Source of the DNA: Lyophyllum atratum
Lineage: Eukaryota > Basidiomycota > Agaricomycetes > Agaricales > Lyophyllaceae
Assembly: GCA_014905825.1 (NCBI GenBank)
Contig: JACGCN010000011.1
Span: forward strand, 1,116,001 to 1,180,000
Direction of reading: 5' to 3'
Length of the DNA: 64,000 nucleotides
The notes beneath the pieces are model-generated. The model was not told the DNA's origin and made no database searches. It worked only from the letters and a program-made list of their open reading frames with translations. The position numbers were made by a program, and so were the translations under genes. Shown piece by piece: positions 26,246 to 38,696 of the stretch. Position 1 is the first letter of the stretch. The number at the start of each line of letters is the position of its first letter.

Positions 26246-28291
26246 TGACGGGCATGGATATTACAGTTGACGACGAAAGCCCTCTTATCAGATATCAGCC
26301 GCCTGGCGCTTGGTCCTCACACAACAGCAGCACTGACGAAGTCGCAAACAAGTATGCATCGACCATTAGCTAGCTCCTCAACTGATGGCGAGAAACAAAT
26401 TTATAGTTTCTATGGGAAGACATACACACAAACACAACAGCCCGGTGCGACAATGTCCTTCACCTTCGAAGGGACAGGCATCGCCGTATATGGTTCCAGG
26501 AATGTCAATCACGGCAACTTCACAGTCGATATCGATGGAAATAACCTACGCCAAAGTGGGAAGTCGTCTGTAGCCACGCAATCTGTCGAGTATCAAGCCC
26601 CACTTTTCGTATACAGCACATTGTCACCTGGACCACATACTATTACCCTCCTGAGCCTGGAAAACGCTGCATTCGACATTGACTATGTGTGTGTACCAGA
26701 CAGATGGTGTATTTATCATCTTGACAAAATGATATGCTTTCTAGATTACCTGGACGTCGAGCGTCAATCGGGACAAAGGCGGTGCTTTGGTTCGGTTAGT
26801 TATGGACGATGCGGACCCTGCATTTCAGTTCCAGGCGAATGAGTGGACAACACCGTCCAATCTCAGTAATTTCAACAACAATACTGGCCAGTAAGTCATC
26901 TACTATTTTCCGACGCTTATCTGGCTGAATCATTGTTATTCAGCGCGGCGTCGCAGCTGGGGGCTTTCGTAAACTTTACCTTCACAGTAAGCGTCGCGTT
27001 TTGAGTAGATGATATCCATCTAACTGGAGGCATTCAGGGTACGTCGATCTTGCAAGAACGCTGGGAGGATATGATACTGACGTCATTTTTATGCGAAGGT
27101 GATGCTGTCTCGCTTTTCGGATCTGTTGGCCCCAATAACAGTCCATATACGGTTCAACTGGACGACCAACCTGCCAACCTCTACGTGGCGACTCAATCAA
27201 CGTACACCCCTCGGACCCTACTTTTCTACGCCAGCAATCTAGGAGCTGGTGAACACACGCTCCACGTAGTCGACCAAGGCAATGCATTGCTCGAGGTTGA
27301 CTATGCAGAAGTCTACATGCTCCCAGTCTTTGTAAACGGTACTAGTGCATCTGGGTACGTTGATCATATCTTTCGTTATAATTGAATTTCAGGTGACGCG
27401 TGACGCAGCCAGCCGCAGCCTCCAGGCGGTACGAAACAATCCAGGTACGAAATCGAATCGCAGCTCGTGAACCTCTCTCCAATAGGTTATTTGTTTTTAG
27501 CTTATCACCAGGTACCATAGCTGGCATATCTGTAGGCGCAGCGATGACGATGATACTCATATATCTTGTTAGTTCGGTGGAATTCTTCACTTTTGACAAC
27601 ATCATGAGCGTAATAGTGCTAACATCTCCCAACCAGGTCTTCACCGGTCTTCGAAAGAGACACAGGATTCGTAAGAGGGACCGATCTGCAATACGGCACA
27701 GATACGTGGACGAGGCGCCTGTTCCTGAAGATGCGACTGTCGTGTCGCCATTCCGCCTCTTCAGAAGCAGCAGCTCAACCTTTGGATCGCCTAAATCACA
27801 AATAGCTGAATCGAAGAAGCCCCATATCTCAGACATTAATACTATCGTCCCTTCTCCATCTCTACAGTCACATGTGCCGATGTCACCATTAGAAGATGCA
27901 CCGAACACTGCTGCAAGTCAGCGCACTCGACGCAAGGTAGGATCTAATCCTCAAAGTTTGTCGAGACTCTAATGAATTTGATCAACTTTAGTCCAGACCC
28001 AAGGAGATGACAGCAATCGGCACGCGCACAACACCCATTTCGATTCCGCAACAGACTCACGTTCATCGAAGCGCGATCTCCGCTGGACATTTGATGACAC
28101 CGATTGACTCTATACCAGAGGTACGAGAGTCGATGACCAGCTATTCTGGCCACCATTCGCCCGTCGTGTCACGATCGGGAGGGCGATCGAATCAAATTCA
28201 AGAGTCGGAGGATGGCTTTGACGCTGCTTCCGACACATTCAGCGTACACTCCTCGCCTCCGGTATACCCTGGGGCGCCGGCATCTACCTAG
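26246..28291 (+). CDS. Single-pass membrane protein with two lectin-like ectodomains
   Basis: The layout matches a large Agaricomycete family of unknown function: ectodomain module one (MDITVDDESPLIRY...GAW; TMSFTFEGTGIAVYGSRN; AFDIDY), module two (GDAVSLFGSVGPNNSPYTVQ; LEVDYAEVY), a membrane helix (GTIAGISVGAAMTMILIYLV), a basic stop-transfer stretch (RKRHRIRKRDR), and a cytosolic Ser/Pro-rich tail ending near DGFDAASDTFSVHSSPPVYP. Exons can be followed through about nine introns, for example 26883-26943, 27354-27393 and 27936-27992. Two introns at 26987-27037 and 27039-27098 appear to leave a one-nucleotide exon. No signal peptide is evident before the first module, and the junction near 26320-26375 needs an unusual GTCCTC donor or is a frameshift. 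The 5' end is therefore uncertain. The ectodomains probably bind carbohydrate, by family analogy only. Confidence 0.72.
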
Positions 28292-28900
28292 CTTAGCAAT
28301 TGAGGTCAAGATGGACATGAGAATTTGACCGGCTGATCTACCTACTCATCTCGCACATCCATCTTCGATCTCGTTGGGAACAGTCATCCTTTTTTATTCG
28401 GATATTGTTATCATGCTCTCGGAATATGTACGGCACTCTTTCAGACTGTATGACTCACATTCTCATTGGTAGGTTTCGGACACTGTATTTAGGCTCATTT
28501 CGAGGACATGGGGGCATCATGGTCCATAATGTTATCGCCCTTGATGTCAAACGAACTGGAAACATTTGACTGTCGCTTACATATGCCTTCCTTATCGTCT
28601 CGGTGACTGTGCGTTGAATGGTACATTGAGTATACCCCAATTGAGGCTTCATGAAAAGACTGACGAATTGGATCGTCTACGCAGTTCTGCTCATGATCAG
28701 ACCATCGTCCTTCGGATCTAGATCGATCCGGGATATGCAGGTAATACGGGTCCGGAGTACACAACTGCTAGAATAAAGTACATAGTCCAACATCCCATGT
28801 CCGCAGGACGAGGTGGTATACAAGAATCTCATACAGATACAACGCCGTCAACGGCCGGTTGCCATGATTTACATACATAGAGAAAAGGAGGGGTAATCAA
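28292..28900. other. Convergent intergenic region
   Basis: The membrane-protein gene (+) and Argonaute (-) end facing each other across about 600 bp. I see AT-rich 3' flanks such as AATAAA-like strings near 28905, and no further gene. Confidence 0.5.
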
Positions 28901-31900
28901 TCACAAATAAAACATGGTATCCTTCAGTGCTGCCCCGGCCGCGCCACCATGCCACAGCGTCGCCGCTTCACGCATCGTCTGCTCCTCCGCGCCGCTACGC
29001 GCAGAAGCCGACGCGCCTCCCGCATCCATGCCTTGCAGCAATTTGTGCAGGTAGCAGCGCCCGCGTTCGCAGGCGAGATCAGCGTAGTAAGCTGGCGAGA
29101 CCAGGCTAACCGCTTTCGTTGCACGAGCGAACATGTACGAGACGGCGTTGGTAAGGCCTTGGAGCTCGTCCGCCTTGAACCCGATCTCATCATGCACGAC
29201 GTAGTAGTGCGTCGGGCGCGTGGTTCCTTGGAGGCCGCCGTGGGCTACAAGGCGCGAAAGAAGAGATCAGGGCACGATCAGGTAGTAATTAAGGGTGAGT
29301 GAGGCTAACCTTGAAGGAAAAAATCAAAATGATAGATGGCCGTAACACCACGGTCGACGACAGTTCCAGCCTTGGGGTTTCCGTTGTGGTCTGCATTTGC
29401 TGCTTCAGTTGGATAGAAGCGCGTGTGGTGGCGTTTTCCCTGGGTAAAGTAAAGAATAACTCGAGAAAGGAGTGATGGAAGACTTACACAAATGACGATA
29501 CTAAGCTTAGGGCGGTAAGGCGCCTGCGCAGTGTCGAACTTCTTGAAGGCCGCCTTGATCGCAGGAAGTTCTTCATCAACGACGATAGGGAACTGGCCCT
29601 ATATTCGATACTTGGTCAGGCGGGTAAGAGGAGAAGCAGCGAGAGGACGTTACCTCGGACACTCCGTCACGATACACCAGAACTCTTTGTGGCAGGCTCT
29701 TGCTTCGAGCTTTGAACAGAACGAGGCGCTCATGTATCATTTTAGCCAAATTTGTGACCATCTAAATGTTTCATGAGGGCTGGAAGAGATGACGACTCCT
29801 TGCAATGCATACCTCTTTCTTCGTTTCCTGAATCTCCATGCTCGCGGGGTACTGAGCGAAGTGCTGGTCGACGCTCGCAACGACCGCGGCGACGGAAGGG
29901 GTCCCCTTGACGCTTCCTGGCCCAGGGTGGGTGACGTCGATACCAACGAGCATAGTGGGCATTTGCGATAGCCAGGCCATGTTGGCCGCATCCAGAGAGT
30001 GGCTGTGATTTATAGTTGGAAAGGAGCTTTAAAAGTGGAATGGAAGCAAGCGTACTTGATTCCACCCATCTTCATGTTGACCTTCAGGGCAACGTTCGCG
30101 TAATATTGCATTTGCCCTACACATCAAGGAATTTTAAACACATGTAATGGAAGTTTAGGTTGGGAACATACCTTTCTCCTTGCGAATTTTCGCCGAATGT
30201 ACGCATACCGTCGCTGTTGGTATAAAAAATGTTCAAACATGAACTTGGTGAGAGAAATGGACCACCAACCCAAGTCAAGGTATGAATCGCAAAGATGTTT
30301 GATGCCAGAGTAGATGTGCTTGTCTCCGTTCGACAAGAGCACAAGGACCAAAGCGGGTTTGCTCTTCAATGACCTCAGCGTGTTCCTAATGACATTGATG
30401 GCTGCCGTACGCGTAGGGTCAGTGCGATCCTTCTGAGGTATGTCACAGGCGATAACAAGGGGATCCTTCTTGTCAACGTTCATCCCGCTTCGCCTACACA
30501 TATCGGCAAAGCCTCTCATCGTCTGCATCAATTCTGGGTCACCAGGGCCGCTGAATTCATCCCGAGGATTGCCATCTCGGATGAGGAGAACCGCCCAATG
30601 GTTGAGAGTGGCACCTTTCGCGAAGCGGACGTTCCGCAGGTTCCAGCTGGCACGATCGTCAACTTCGGGCGTGCCTTGGCCGTACTTGATGCCAGGGGCT
30701 GGAAGAATCCGGCCGGGAACGACAGTCATTGCGGTCCCGATAGATATGCCGAACGCATTGAGAGGACCAGCGCCCTGACGGAATCCTAGCTCGTCCAATC
30801 CTCGGCCAACGATGGTATCGGCATTCACATTGGGAGGCTTGGCGGCGAAGAGAATCATCGAGGCGGTGTGCTCGTCCGTCAACTTCCCTCGGTATGGTTG
30901 ATCTGGAAGAATCTCACAGACCTCCGGCGGGAGGTAATTCGCTTTCTGACCGCCTACGTCAACGAGGGGAAGGTCCACATGCTGCAAGGTGACGTTGTAC
31001 TCTGAATAATATAACGGGCACGATCAGATATAGAACGAAATGGCACGAGGGTCAACGAACTTCGTTTGAAGTAGACCTCCACGGATACTTTGCCGAACTC
31101 GGCGGACTCGAAGGTATGTTGTCGAGCGTTAAAAGGTGCCAGGGATTTGACAGTCTTCCTGTAGCCCAAGTGCGTCGTCTTGATTCTGACGCCTTTGACA
31201 AATACGTTGACACGTGCACCAAAGCTAGAGTTCCTGAAGTCCATCATTGCGCGTGCTAGGCTCCCTGGTATATAGAAAGCAGTAGTGCACACTGCGCATA
31301 CAAAAGCTATTGAGCTTGATGATTTCAGCAAAACTATGAGATCTCACCATTCACGTTGACCATCAACTGGTTATGCGATGGTCGGACGGATGAGTAAAAG
31401 CCTTTCCATGCCTCCAGACCTCCACCAAGGCTAGCAGGAGTGCCCGAGGGGAAAAAGAATCTGTTTCTTCCGACCATAACGCCACTGCCGCCCGAACGAT
31501 TGGGATGAGCGGCCAGGATGACATTTAGCGCAGAAATCACAGGTAGAATGTCGTATCCCCTATACTGGGGTTGACCCGCAAGGTAACTGGGACGTGGATG
31601 AGAACGCGGCCCGTGGAAGAGAAATCCGACCATACCTGAGAAGCCCTTGGGTGTCGATATTTCGGCTAAACTCAATCGTGAGGACGTATTCTTTGCCTCC
31701 AGCTTTGGGGCCATCTTCGTCCTCATCGTAGTATGGGACTGTGATGGTTAAAGGTTGAGGAAGCTGTTTCGCAGCAATCAACTTCGTCGAATGATCATGA
31801 GCGACATTCCCTTGAAGACCCTTTCGCGCCCAGTCACGCGTTTGCTCCGCGAGTTGGAAGATGCGCCTTTTCACGCGACGCATGGTCGTATTCATTGTCG

Positions 31901-32422
31901 GGGTTATAGTAACTTCGTATTCATAGAGAGGTCCTTTGGGGACTTTGACAGGGAAGAAATTGGCCCGCAACTTGATTTGCTTCCCTTTAGTCCCGAAGTC
32001 GGGGCGTAGAGGAAGATCATCGCGTTCTAGCTTGATATTACGAAGCGCGTCGACTAGAGCTTGTTCGGACTTGTCCGTCAGTCGCGCGTCGATGTTTGCG
32101 GGTTCGTTTGGGGCGAAAACACTTTCAATCTGTATAAGATATCGCCTTTGGCAACGGAAGAATTAACATACCCTCCTTGTTCCCTTGGACCACCACCTCG
32201 ACCGCCCGGCGGGCCGCCTCGACCACGACCCTCACCACCCCGAAAGTCGCCACGACCTCGAAACCCGCCCCTGTCCCCACCACCTCTATACCCACCTCTG
32301 TCGCCACCACCTCTATACCCGCCCCTGTCCCCACCTCCATAACCACCTCTGACATCTGGACTTCCTTGCCCAGTCGGAGGGCCACCACGGCCGCGCCCTC
32401 GATCTGCACCTCGGTAGGCCAT
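28901..32422 (-). CDS. Argonaute-family small-RNA slicer
   Basis: The ATG at 32422 starts an RG/RGG-rich tail (MAYRGADRGRGRGGPP and many GGDRGGY repeats) of the type found before the N domain of fungal Argonautes. The N domain follows (RPDFGTKGKQIKLRANFFPV), then linker and PAZ (NVTLQHVDLPLVDVG, KANYLPPEVCEILPDQPYRG), the MID domain, and PIWI. PIWI shows VGVDVTHPGPGS (first catalytic Asp), RVLVYRDGVSE (second Asp), the conserved KRHHTRFYP and THYYVVHDEIGF (catalytic His), so slicing activity is likely. It acts in cytosolic or nuclear RNA silencing with guides from Dicer. The gene has many short introns. The first junction near 32165 is unclear: the donor GTATGT and acceptor TATACAG do not keep phase, and the acceptor that does would give an intron of only 26 bp. 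The last codons are MFYL and a TGA. Confidence 0.93.
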
Positions 32423-32790
32423 TTGTGCGTGTTGAGAGAGTAGAAGCACGCGCTATGCACAAGGGGAATCAAGAAGAACGGTCTTGTTGTGAAGTAGGAT
32501 ACAAGAAAAGCTCTTTCGACCAGTTCCAAGGACTGATTCTGGAAGGAAGGGCTGAACCAAATGCAACGCCTGCACCACGCCTTTAACCCCTTGCGATTAC
32601 GTAATGTCCGATCGTGACTCACCTTACCCACGCCGAGATTAGATCTTGACGCTTGTCAAACGGCCCGTCATTGTAGCGCTCAAGCGTATCAGATAGTTCT
32701 GGAAGGTCTAACATGGGATTGGCACAATTTGGTGATCTAGCAGGCGCCTGTGATCCCAGGGGAGGGATATCGATGTAGTAAGACTATATC

Positions 32791-34356
32791 TTAAGCTTGA
32801 TCTAGACGATGTCCTTCTTCCAACTTCGCCAAAATCTGGTTCTGAACGACGAGCAAGAGGGCGTAAAGCATTTCCACGCGCTAATTGCACAGTCAATTAT
32901 CAAAGTCGAAAGGAAGGCACTCTCCACTTACGGGCATTTCTACCCCTCTCTCCTGAGCCATCCTCACTACCTCCCCGAAGATGACTTCAACCTCGATCGG
33001 TTGTCCCTTTTCGGCGTCAAGGAGCATGCTTGGTTTATGGAAACTGTCAGGAACAACGTGAAGTTTTCTCGCGCCCTCCATTACTGCATCTGGTAACGTG
33101 GAAGGTAAACCATTCTCAGAGTCCGGGTAACCGAGAGCTCGGCCTATTGCAGCGGCAAAAAACGATTGAGCACTCCAGAAAAAACGAGCGATACCATAAA
33201 CTTACCGAGTACGACGAGTTCTTGGAGAATGGCTTTAATATTAGGGAGGGTATACTTTGTGATGAGATCCGCTGTCGTCGGGGACACATATGGTGTATAA
33301 GGCGAGGCAGGATCAGAGGGAGGAAGCCGCCATAAAGCCGGCAGTCGCTGTCTGGAGCATCCGAGTCGTTAGCTACTTAACGTCGCTTGCATGCCAACAC
33401 CTACTGAGTGAGCGTAGAAAAGGAAGAGAAACCAACATTCCAGAAATTCTTCGCGAACTTGCACCGCTGTACTTCTGGAACAATGGTGACGTCGCTACCC
33501 CCCAGCTTTAAGTATACTACCAATGTCCTCCAATATGGAAGCCTCCTCAGGTGTGTTTATTTCAGTCGTGAAGTCCTTGTATCGATATATCCCAAGGGTG
33601 ACTCTATCCTTGTGTACGAGCGCAAATCAGTATGATAGAGAAGTTCGGAACTTCAAGACCCACAAAGTTGGCGTGTTCGACGACATTAGGTTCTAAAAGG
33701 TTGGTGCCGATCCAGAGTGCTGTGCTAACTATCTTGGGTTCGCCCTTGCCGAGTTGCTTCAGCGCATTGTATAACTCGACTTCAACATTCAGGCCATTCT
33801 GGAGCAGCACATAGACAGGCTGGGTATGTTCGTCTGCGTAAGGCGAAGATATCAAGGGATGTAGAATCCTGGTAGTCGGGGAGCGCTCCGGGATTGCCTT
33901 CGTAGTCAAAAACACGTAGGAGTATGGTCGATCCGCGGCCTCCGCAACCGACCTTACCACTTTCAATAGTCAGGCGAAACTCTTTGTGATAACGTTCGTG
34001 AGACGTACAACGGTCGGGTCTCCAACCAGATATCTCTCCGTACTTGGCGCTCTTAAAGTGGACACCGTGACCTTAGAAAGATAGATTCCAGCCAGGTCCG
34101 GTCGAATGTTAACATGTCGGACTACATCATGTCTGAGGAGCTTGAGCTTACTGTTGACTGCATCATAGTTGCTTCGTGCCACCGCTGTCACACGAGCCAA
34201 ATTACTTCGTTGGAGGATCAAGGAGTCTGAAAAGGTTGGGAGACGATATTGGGATCAACAAAGTCAAAGGGCCTACGATCGACCAAAAGCTTGTTACTAA
34301 CAAATCGCGCCCACTGCGCCAAACCCCACGAGAAGAACGTCCTTTGGAGCGGCCAT
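32791..34356 (-). CDS. Ketopantoate reductase-like dehydrogenase
   Basis: The ATG at 34356 gives MAAPKDVLLVGFGAVGAIY, a Rossmann GxGxxG nucleotide-binding motif at the extreme N-terminus. Introns (for example 34218-34290 and a second after AVNS) lead to HGVHFKSAKYGEI, then YSYVFLTTKAIPE and YVLLQNGLNVE, and a C-terminal HKPSMLLDAEKGQPIEVEVI, the substrate-side helix of the ApbA/PanE fold. The last exon ends at the TAA at 32791. Family members reduce 2-dehydropantoate to pantoate with NADPH for coenzyme A synthesis. Fungi often carry several paralogues, so the true substrate is open. It lies 370 bp upstream of Argonaute on the same strand. Eukaryotic genes this close are usually still independent. 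Confidence 0.85.
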
Positions 34357-34730
34357 TAATGCTTGGCTACTAGTATGCGGTCAGCGAGCGAAGTAGGGAG
34401 AAGAGATAAGCTGGTAAAACTGGGAAGTCAGAATTTACAGAAATCAAATTACGTCCCGAACGGTCGCGATTGGTGAAGCGGATGACCGGTCCGGCAATCG
34501 GTAAATTCCAAGCCACCGCATTCAGCCGGCTGCCCCATTCCTCTGAGTCTTGAATCTATCAAGTACCCCTGCGTCGTATCTATACCAATCGAACGACCTC
34601 ATAAGAAGTGAATACATTCTCAGACTAGAAGCAAAGCGTTTCTATCACGTCTCCGAAACCCTTCTTACGAACATCTCCGTGGTCACTTGTTTCCAGGCTT
34701 CACAACATCGATTCCACTCCACACTAGGAA

Positions 34731-35656
34731 CTAATAACGCCTCCCCCCATACTGATCTCGTAACTCCCAACGTAGGCCGGAAGGTAATGCCGCATTTGCG
34801 AACGAGAGTCCAGCTTGTGTCATTGTACTATTCAGCATATCGTTCTCATATGATGGGCAGGGAAAGCAAGGTTTCGTGCTCACCGATGATCGTACAAGGA
34901 GAGCGTCGATCCTTTGTCGATCCTCCAAAGACCTTGTGAGATGTCTGGATTCATATCAGGGTCAAATTGTCGCAGCGCCTGCCCAAAATATGGGGTAAAT
35001 AAGTACGAATGTGCGCAGCATATAGAACGTGGGTGACAAGCCTGGTTTAGTGGGTGATCTTCTTTGCTATGCTCACCCTCCAGGCTCGTGAGGAAGCCGC
35101 CCTCAAATTGGTAGATATGAGTACCCCCTTTACCGAATATGACATATTTTAATCCAGCGTCGAAGTTGGGGATGTTATCTCGAAGGACTCCGATGGTGCG
35201 GACATAAAAGGCAGGGAGGGATGCGTTCCAGTGGCCCTGTACATCGTACCTAAGTTGCGCAAAGGTCAATCAAGTTACCCGGTTACCTGCCTGATTCTTA
35301 TGCTTCACAAAGAACCACGAATCCCCTTCCGTTACACCGTTCTCCCCCGCTGCAGCGACTTCGTTATAATCTGGCCACGAAACATACTGCGCGCCACTAT
35401 TCAAGATGTGTTGTTGCAACCCCGAGCTGGTTGGAAGCTCGTAATGCACACTTCCTGTCGCAAAGTTCTCTGCACACCAGTACCGCCCAGTTTTGTCAAT
35501 GGAGGCCCAAAGGACGCGCCGAATTTGTAGATCGCCGGATGAGAGTTTGTTGAGAAGCGACTGGGGCATATTGAGAGCATGGTGTCTACGCCCTGCAGAA
35601 ATTAGATACGAGGAAGGAGAAGGACCGAAAAGGACTATCAGAGGTATTTCTGGCAT
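34731..35656 (-). CDS. Conserved Agaricomycete protein, function unknown
   Basis: The ATG at 35656 gives MPEIPLIVLFGPSPSSYLIS. Two large exons follow (about 35656-35275 and 35250-34890), then a final exon reached by an intron with GTGAGC donor after YDHR and ending RWELRDQYGGRRY* at 34731. Conserved-looking blocks include RRVLWASIDKTGRYW, NSGAQYVSWPDYNEV, DSWFFVKHKNQ, RDNIPNFDAGLKYVIFGKG and GSTLSLYDHR. I recall proteins with this pattern from many mushroom genomes, all without assigned function. There are no membrane segments or signal peptide. The phase at the first intron (about 35250-35280) and the exon end near 35010 are not fully resolved. Confidence 0.6.
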
Positions 35657-36347
35657 GGTGAGGTCAGTGATACAAGGTGAGTACCTCTCCCAGTTGAACC
35701 GTATTTAAGGCGACTCGGAGACTCTGGCCGCCACCTCTTGCAAAGAGTCAGATGTGAAGGCGAGTTATCAGGCTTGGCAATGTTGGCAGTTCAAAATATC
35801 AATTGGCATTGGTTCCACATCAAGGGGATAGGTCCCCCTATACAATAGTGGAGATAAGTGGACATGGGTGAAATTCATGGAGAGGACTTACGTCAAGATC
35901 CGAGATGACTGGTCGATAGTAATGGGCGTTTTATACCGTGGACTCCGATGATACATGCCGTCCGAAAATGATAGAGGACCAGAAGGTAGATTTAAAGTAT
36001 GCAGTTAGGGACAATGTCCGAAAAGCGAGGAGTGGGGCATGGACTCACCGACATATCTGGAAAGGAGAAAACCGCAAACTAGTCTGTTGCATGCCATTTG
36101 ACAGAAAGCTTAACTGGCAAGTTGCTCTGATACATCCTTATGGACGCCGTATGCTCTTGCTCACTTTGAAGCCTTGTCAACGTTCAATATGGCTAGCCTC
36201 GACTGGCTATGATGTGGCACTGATCGATATACACAATAAATGTCGCTCACCACTGATCTCAAGGAAGGGTAGTATGCAACAACAGCATAAATAGACATGA
36301 TATCTTCAATTTAAACGTACAGTATCATTTCCACAATGACGATCTCT
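35657..36347. other. Intergenic region, nothing recognised
   Basis: About 690 bp between two minus-strand genes. It must contain the promoter of the 35656 gene and the terminator of the M20 gene. I see no RNA gene, repeat or credible frame in it. Confidence 0.5.
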
Positions 36348-38478
36348 TCATCCGAGCAAGCTTCGAATCTCTGAATCCTCTTCAAAAGCTTTCTTGACCT
36401 AAAAATGACAGTCGAGCATCAGGCTGAGGTCTTGCTTGAGTCACAATGGATTACCTTTCCCAAAAATTCGTCATCGATAAGTACCCGCATACCTGTGGCA
36501 GCAAGTGCCTTCGTGACATCGAGACAAGCATAGTGCGCCTCGATGCTTGCAGCGGCCGTCTCAAACCCAGGGGTATGATTCCCGCCATCTTTAACGGTGG
36601 GAATTGCTTGAAGGTAAATGTGTAAACTTGACATCCTTGTAGGATCCCATAACCACGTACCGAAACCAGGGTGGAGAGATGGAAGGGCTGCATAGAGTTC
36701 AGTCGGCTGTCATGCGATTCCCATTCATTTACACTTACCATATGTAACATTTCCCTGTAGAGTATCAATAAATGACCTACACCGATTAAATGAGGGCTCA
36801 CAAAGTCTGTCGAAGCGCTTTTAATGCCCCATTCGTAGTCAACGGCACCATATTTGGCAGTGATAATGTTTGCCACTTCGTCACCTGTAAAGCGGACCTC
36901 AGGAAAGTAACAGGGGTGCGAGAATTTTATATATACCGAGGGCTTTGTTCTGGCGAAGATCATACGTGCCGCCTTCTATCGTTATCTTGACCTCACACCC
37001 CGTAGCAAGACCTGCGGCTCTGACACAGATCAGATAACGTCGACGAGTCACAAAAGAACCTTACTCGAAGCAGGGCAGCACTCTCTTCAGAGTGACTTGA
37101 AGCTCTGATCGCGTTGGGGCACGTACATAACAGCTATTCACCTTCTTGTTAGATAAAGCTGTTTTTCGCAGAGATATCAGGTAGACGCACATCATCTTTG
37201 CATAATCGGGAATGACTGCCATTAAGAAGGCGTCAAAAGATGCACACACGAATGTAGAGATTATGCCGCATACTGTTGGGTGCCCAATCCTTCCCTTCGA
37301 AGATGCCGTGAACACGATGTGTAGGCAAAAGCTGTTGCCGAAGCGCCGATATGTTGTTATAACCGAGAACAGCGGCATCCAGAGCATTCTTTCCCTCCCA
37401 TGGAGACAGGGCAGCGTGAGCACTTGAATTTGTGAAAAATGAGTCCAAATGGAGGTCCGCATTCACTCACGTATGTCCGAAATATTCGACGTTTAAGCGT
37501 TCCAAGGCAAGACAGCTACTGAGACTCACAGACCCAATTGGACCCGGAGCAGGATGGCACCTGCGGTAACGTTAGCGAATTTTCGAATTTTCGCAAGGGA
37601 TCAACAAGACTCGAAAGACGTACATCAAACAAGCAGACATATCGTTATAAGCGCCCTTCTCCAAGAGAATGACCTTGCCAGAACCCCCTTCTTCCGCTTC
37701 GACCAGAGACTTCAGTTATGCGTCCCGCCACATCAAACGAGATAGAGATGTTCTTACCAGGAGTGCCCAACAACGCGACTTTGCCAGCGATGTCAAACTT
37801 CTGCAGCGCCTTCTTGATCGCAATCGCGACCCCGACACCTGGAAAGATCAGGATTTCTGAGACCTCACAGAAAAGAATGTGTAGTACCCGAAATAGCGAT
37901 CAGATTATGACCACACGCGTGCCCAACCCCTGGTAAAGCGTCCATCTGGGAACGTCATTTATCGTTATTACCAGGAGGAAAACGGAGGGGGCTAGATATG
38001 GCTACGCACCTCAGAATTGACTCCGATAGTTCTTCCACCTTCTCCGTGGGTAAAGGTTGCAAGCCACGCAGTGTCAAGATGGTAATGTTTTGTGACTTCG
38101 AATCCATGTTTGGTCATGAAAGCGGTAAGAACATCGTGCGCATGGCTAATTTTAATATGAGGTTACAAGAGAGCAGCGTCATGGGTCATTCACGACATGC
38201 GTACCGCTCCTCAAATCGTATTTCTGGGTGGGCTGAGTATGGGTAGTGGTGATCAAAGTGAACACATCAGATTTCACAATGGGCATACCGTGTATATCAA
38301 GACTGAGTTCCCTTAGTTGACTGTCTAGGTCCTTGATTGAAGCCTCGATGTGCTCCAGAATATCCGGTCGGTAGATGTCTTCCGCTCCATTTGGTCTGGT
38401 AGGGGCTGCCTTAGCCTTATCTTCAGGGTTCCAAACAGGCCCAGAGTTCTGAGTTGCGAATTGACAGCCACAAGTCAT
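36348..38478 (-). CDS. M20-family amidohydrolase (ACY1L2/PM20D2-like)
   Basis: The ATG at 38478 gives MTCGCQFATQNSGPVWNPED. Exons joined by short introns then read LRELSLDIHG, a metal-ligand region, the dimerisation-domain signature AHAALSPWEGKNALDAAVLG, QLLPTHRVHGIF, IKFSHPCYF, an AVDYEWGIKSASTDF metal-site motif, HTPGFETAAASIEAHY and a last exon VKKAFEEDSEIRSLLG with a TGA at 36348. The order is that of zinc aminoacylases of the M20 family, which cleave N-acyl amino acids or dipeptides. The nearest namesake is the ACY1L2 subgroup. Substrate is not predictable. It is divergently transcribed from the helicase gene 218 bp away, so the two may share a promoter region. Confidence 0.85.
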
Positions 38479-38696
38479 TTGGGAAGGTCAGGTATGATAT
38501 GGCGATCACTATGGTTGTGGGAGTAAGTAAGTGCTAAGCCGTCGCGTGAAGCGATAAGAGACTGATGTCGAGGTCATGCGGTCAATTGTTGGAGACTCCA
38601 TCGACTATCTGATAAGATAAACTCCAGAAACTTCGTATCACTTTGCCAGTGACCGCCTAGTTATCATACCCTCACCATCTGCTACGTTTACGGTGC

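Noticed and set aside
28901..34356. Argonaute plus neighbouring enzyme as a silencing operon
   Set aside because: Eukaryotic genes with separate promoters. The neighbour is an ordinary ApbA/PanE-type dehydrogenase, and proximity alone is not evidence of a shared system.
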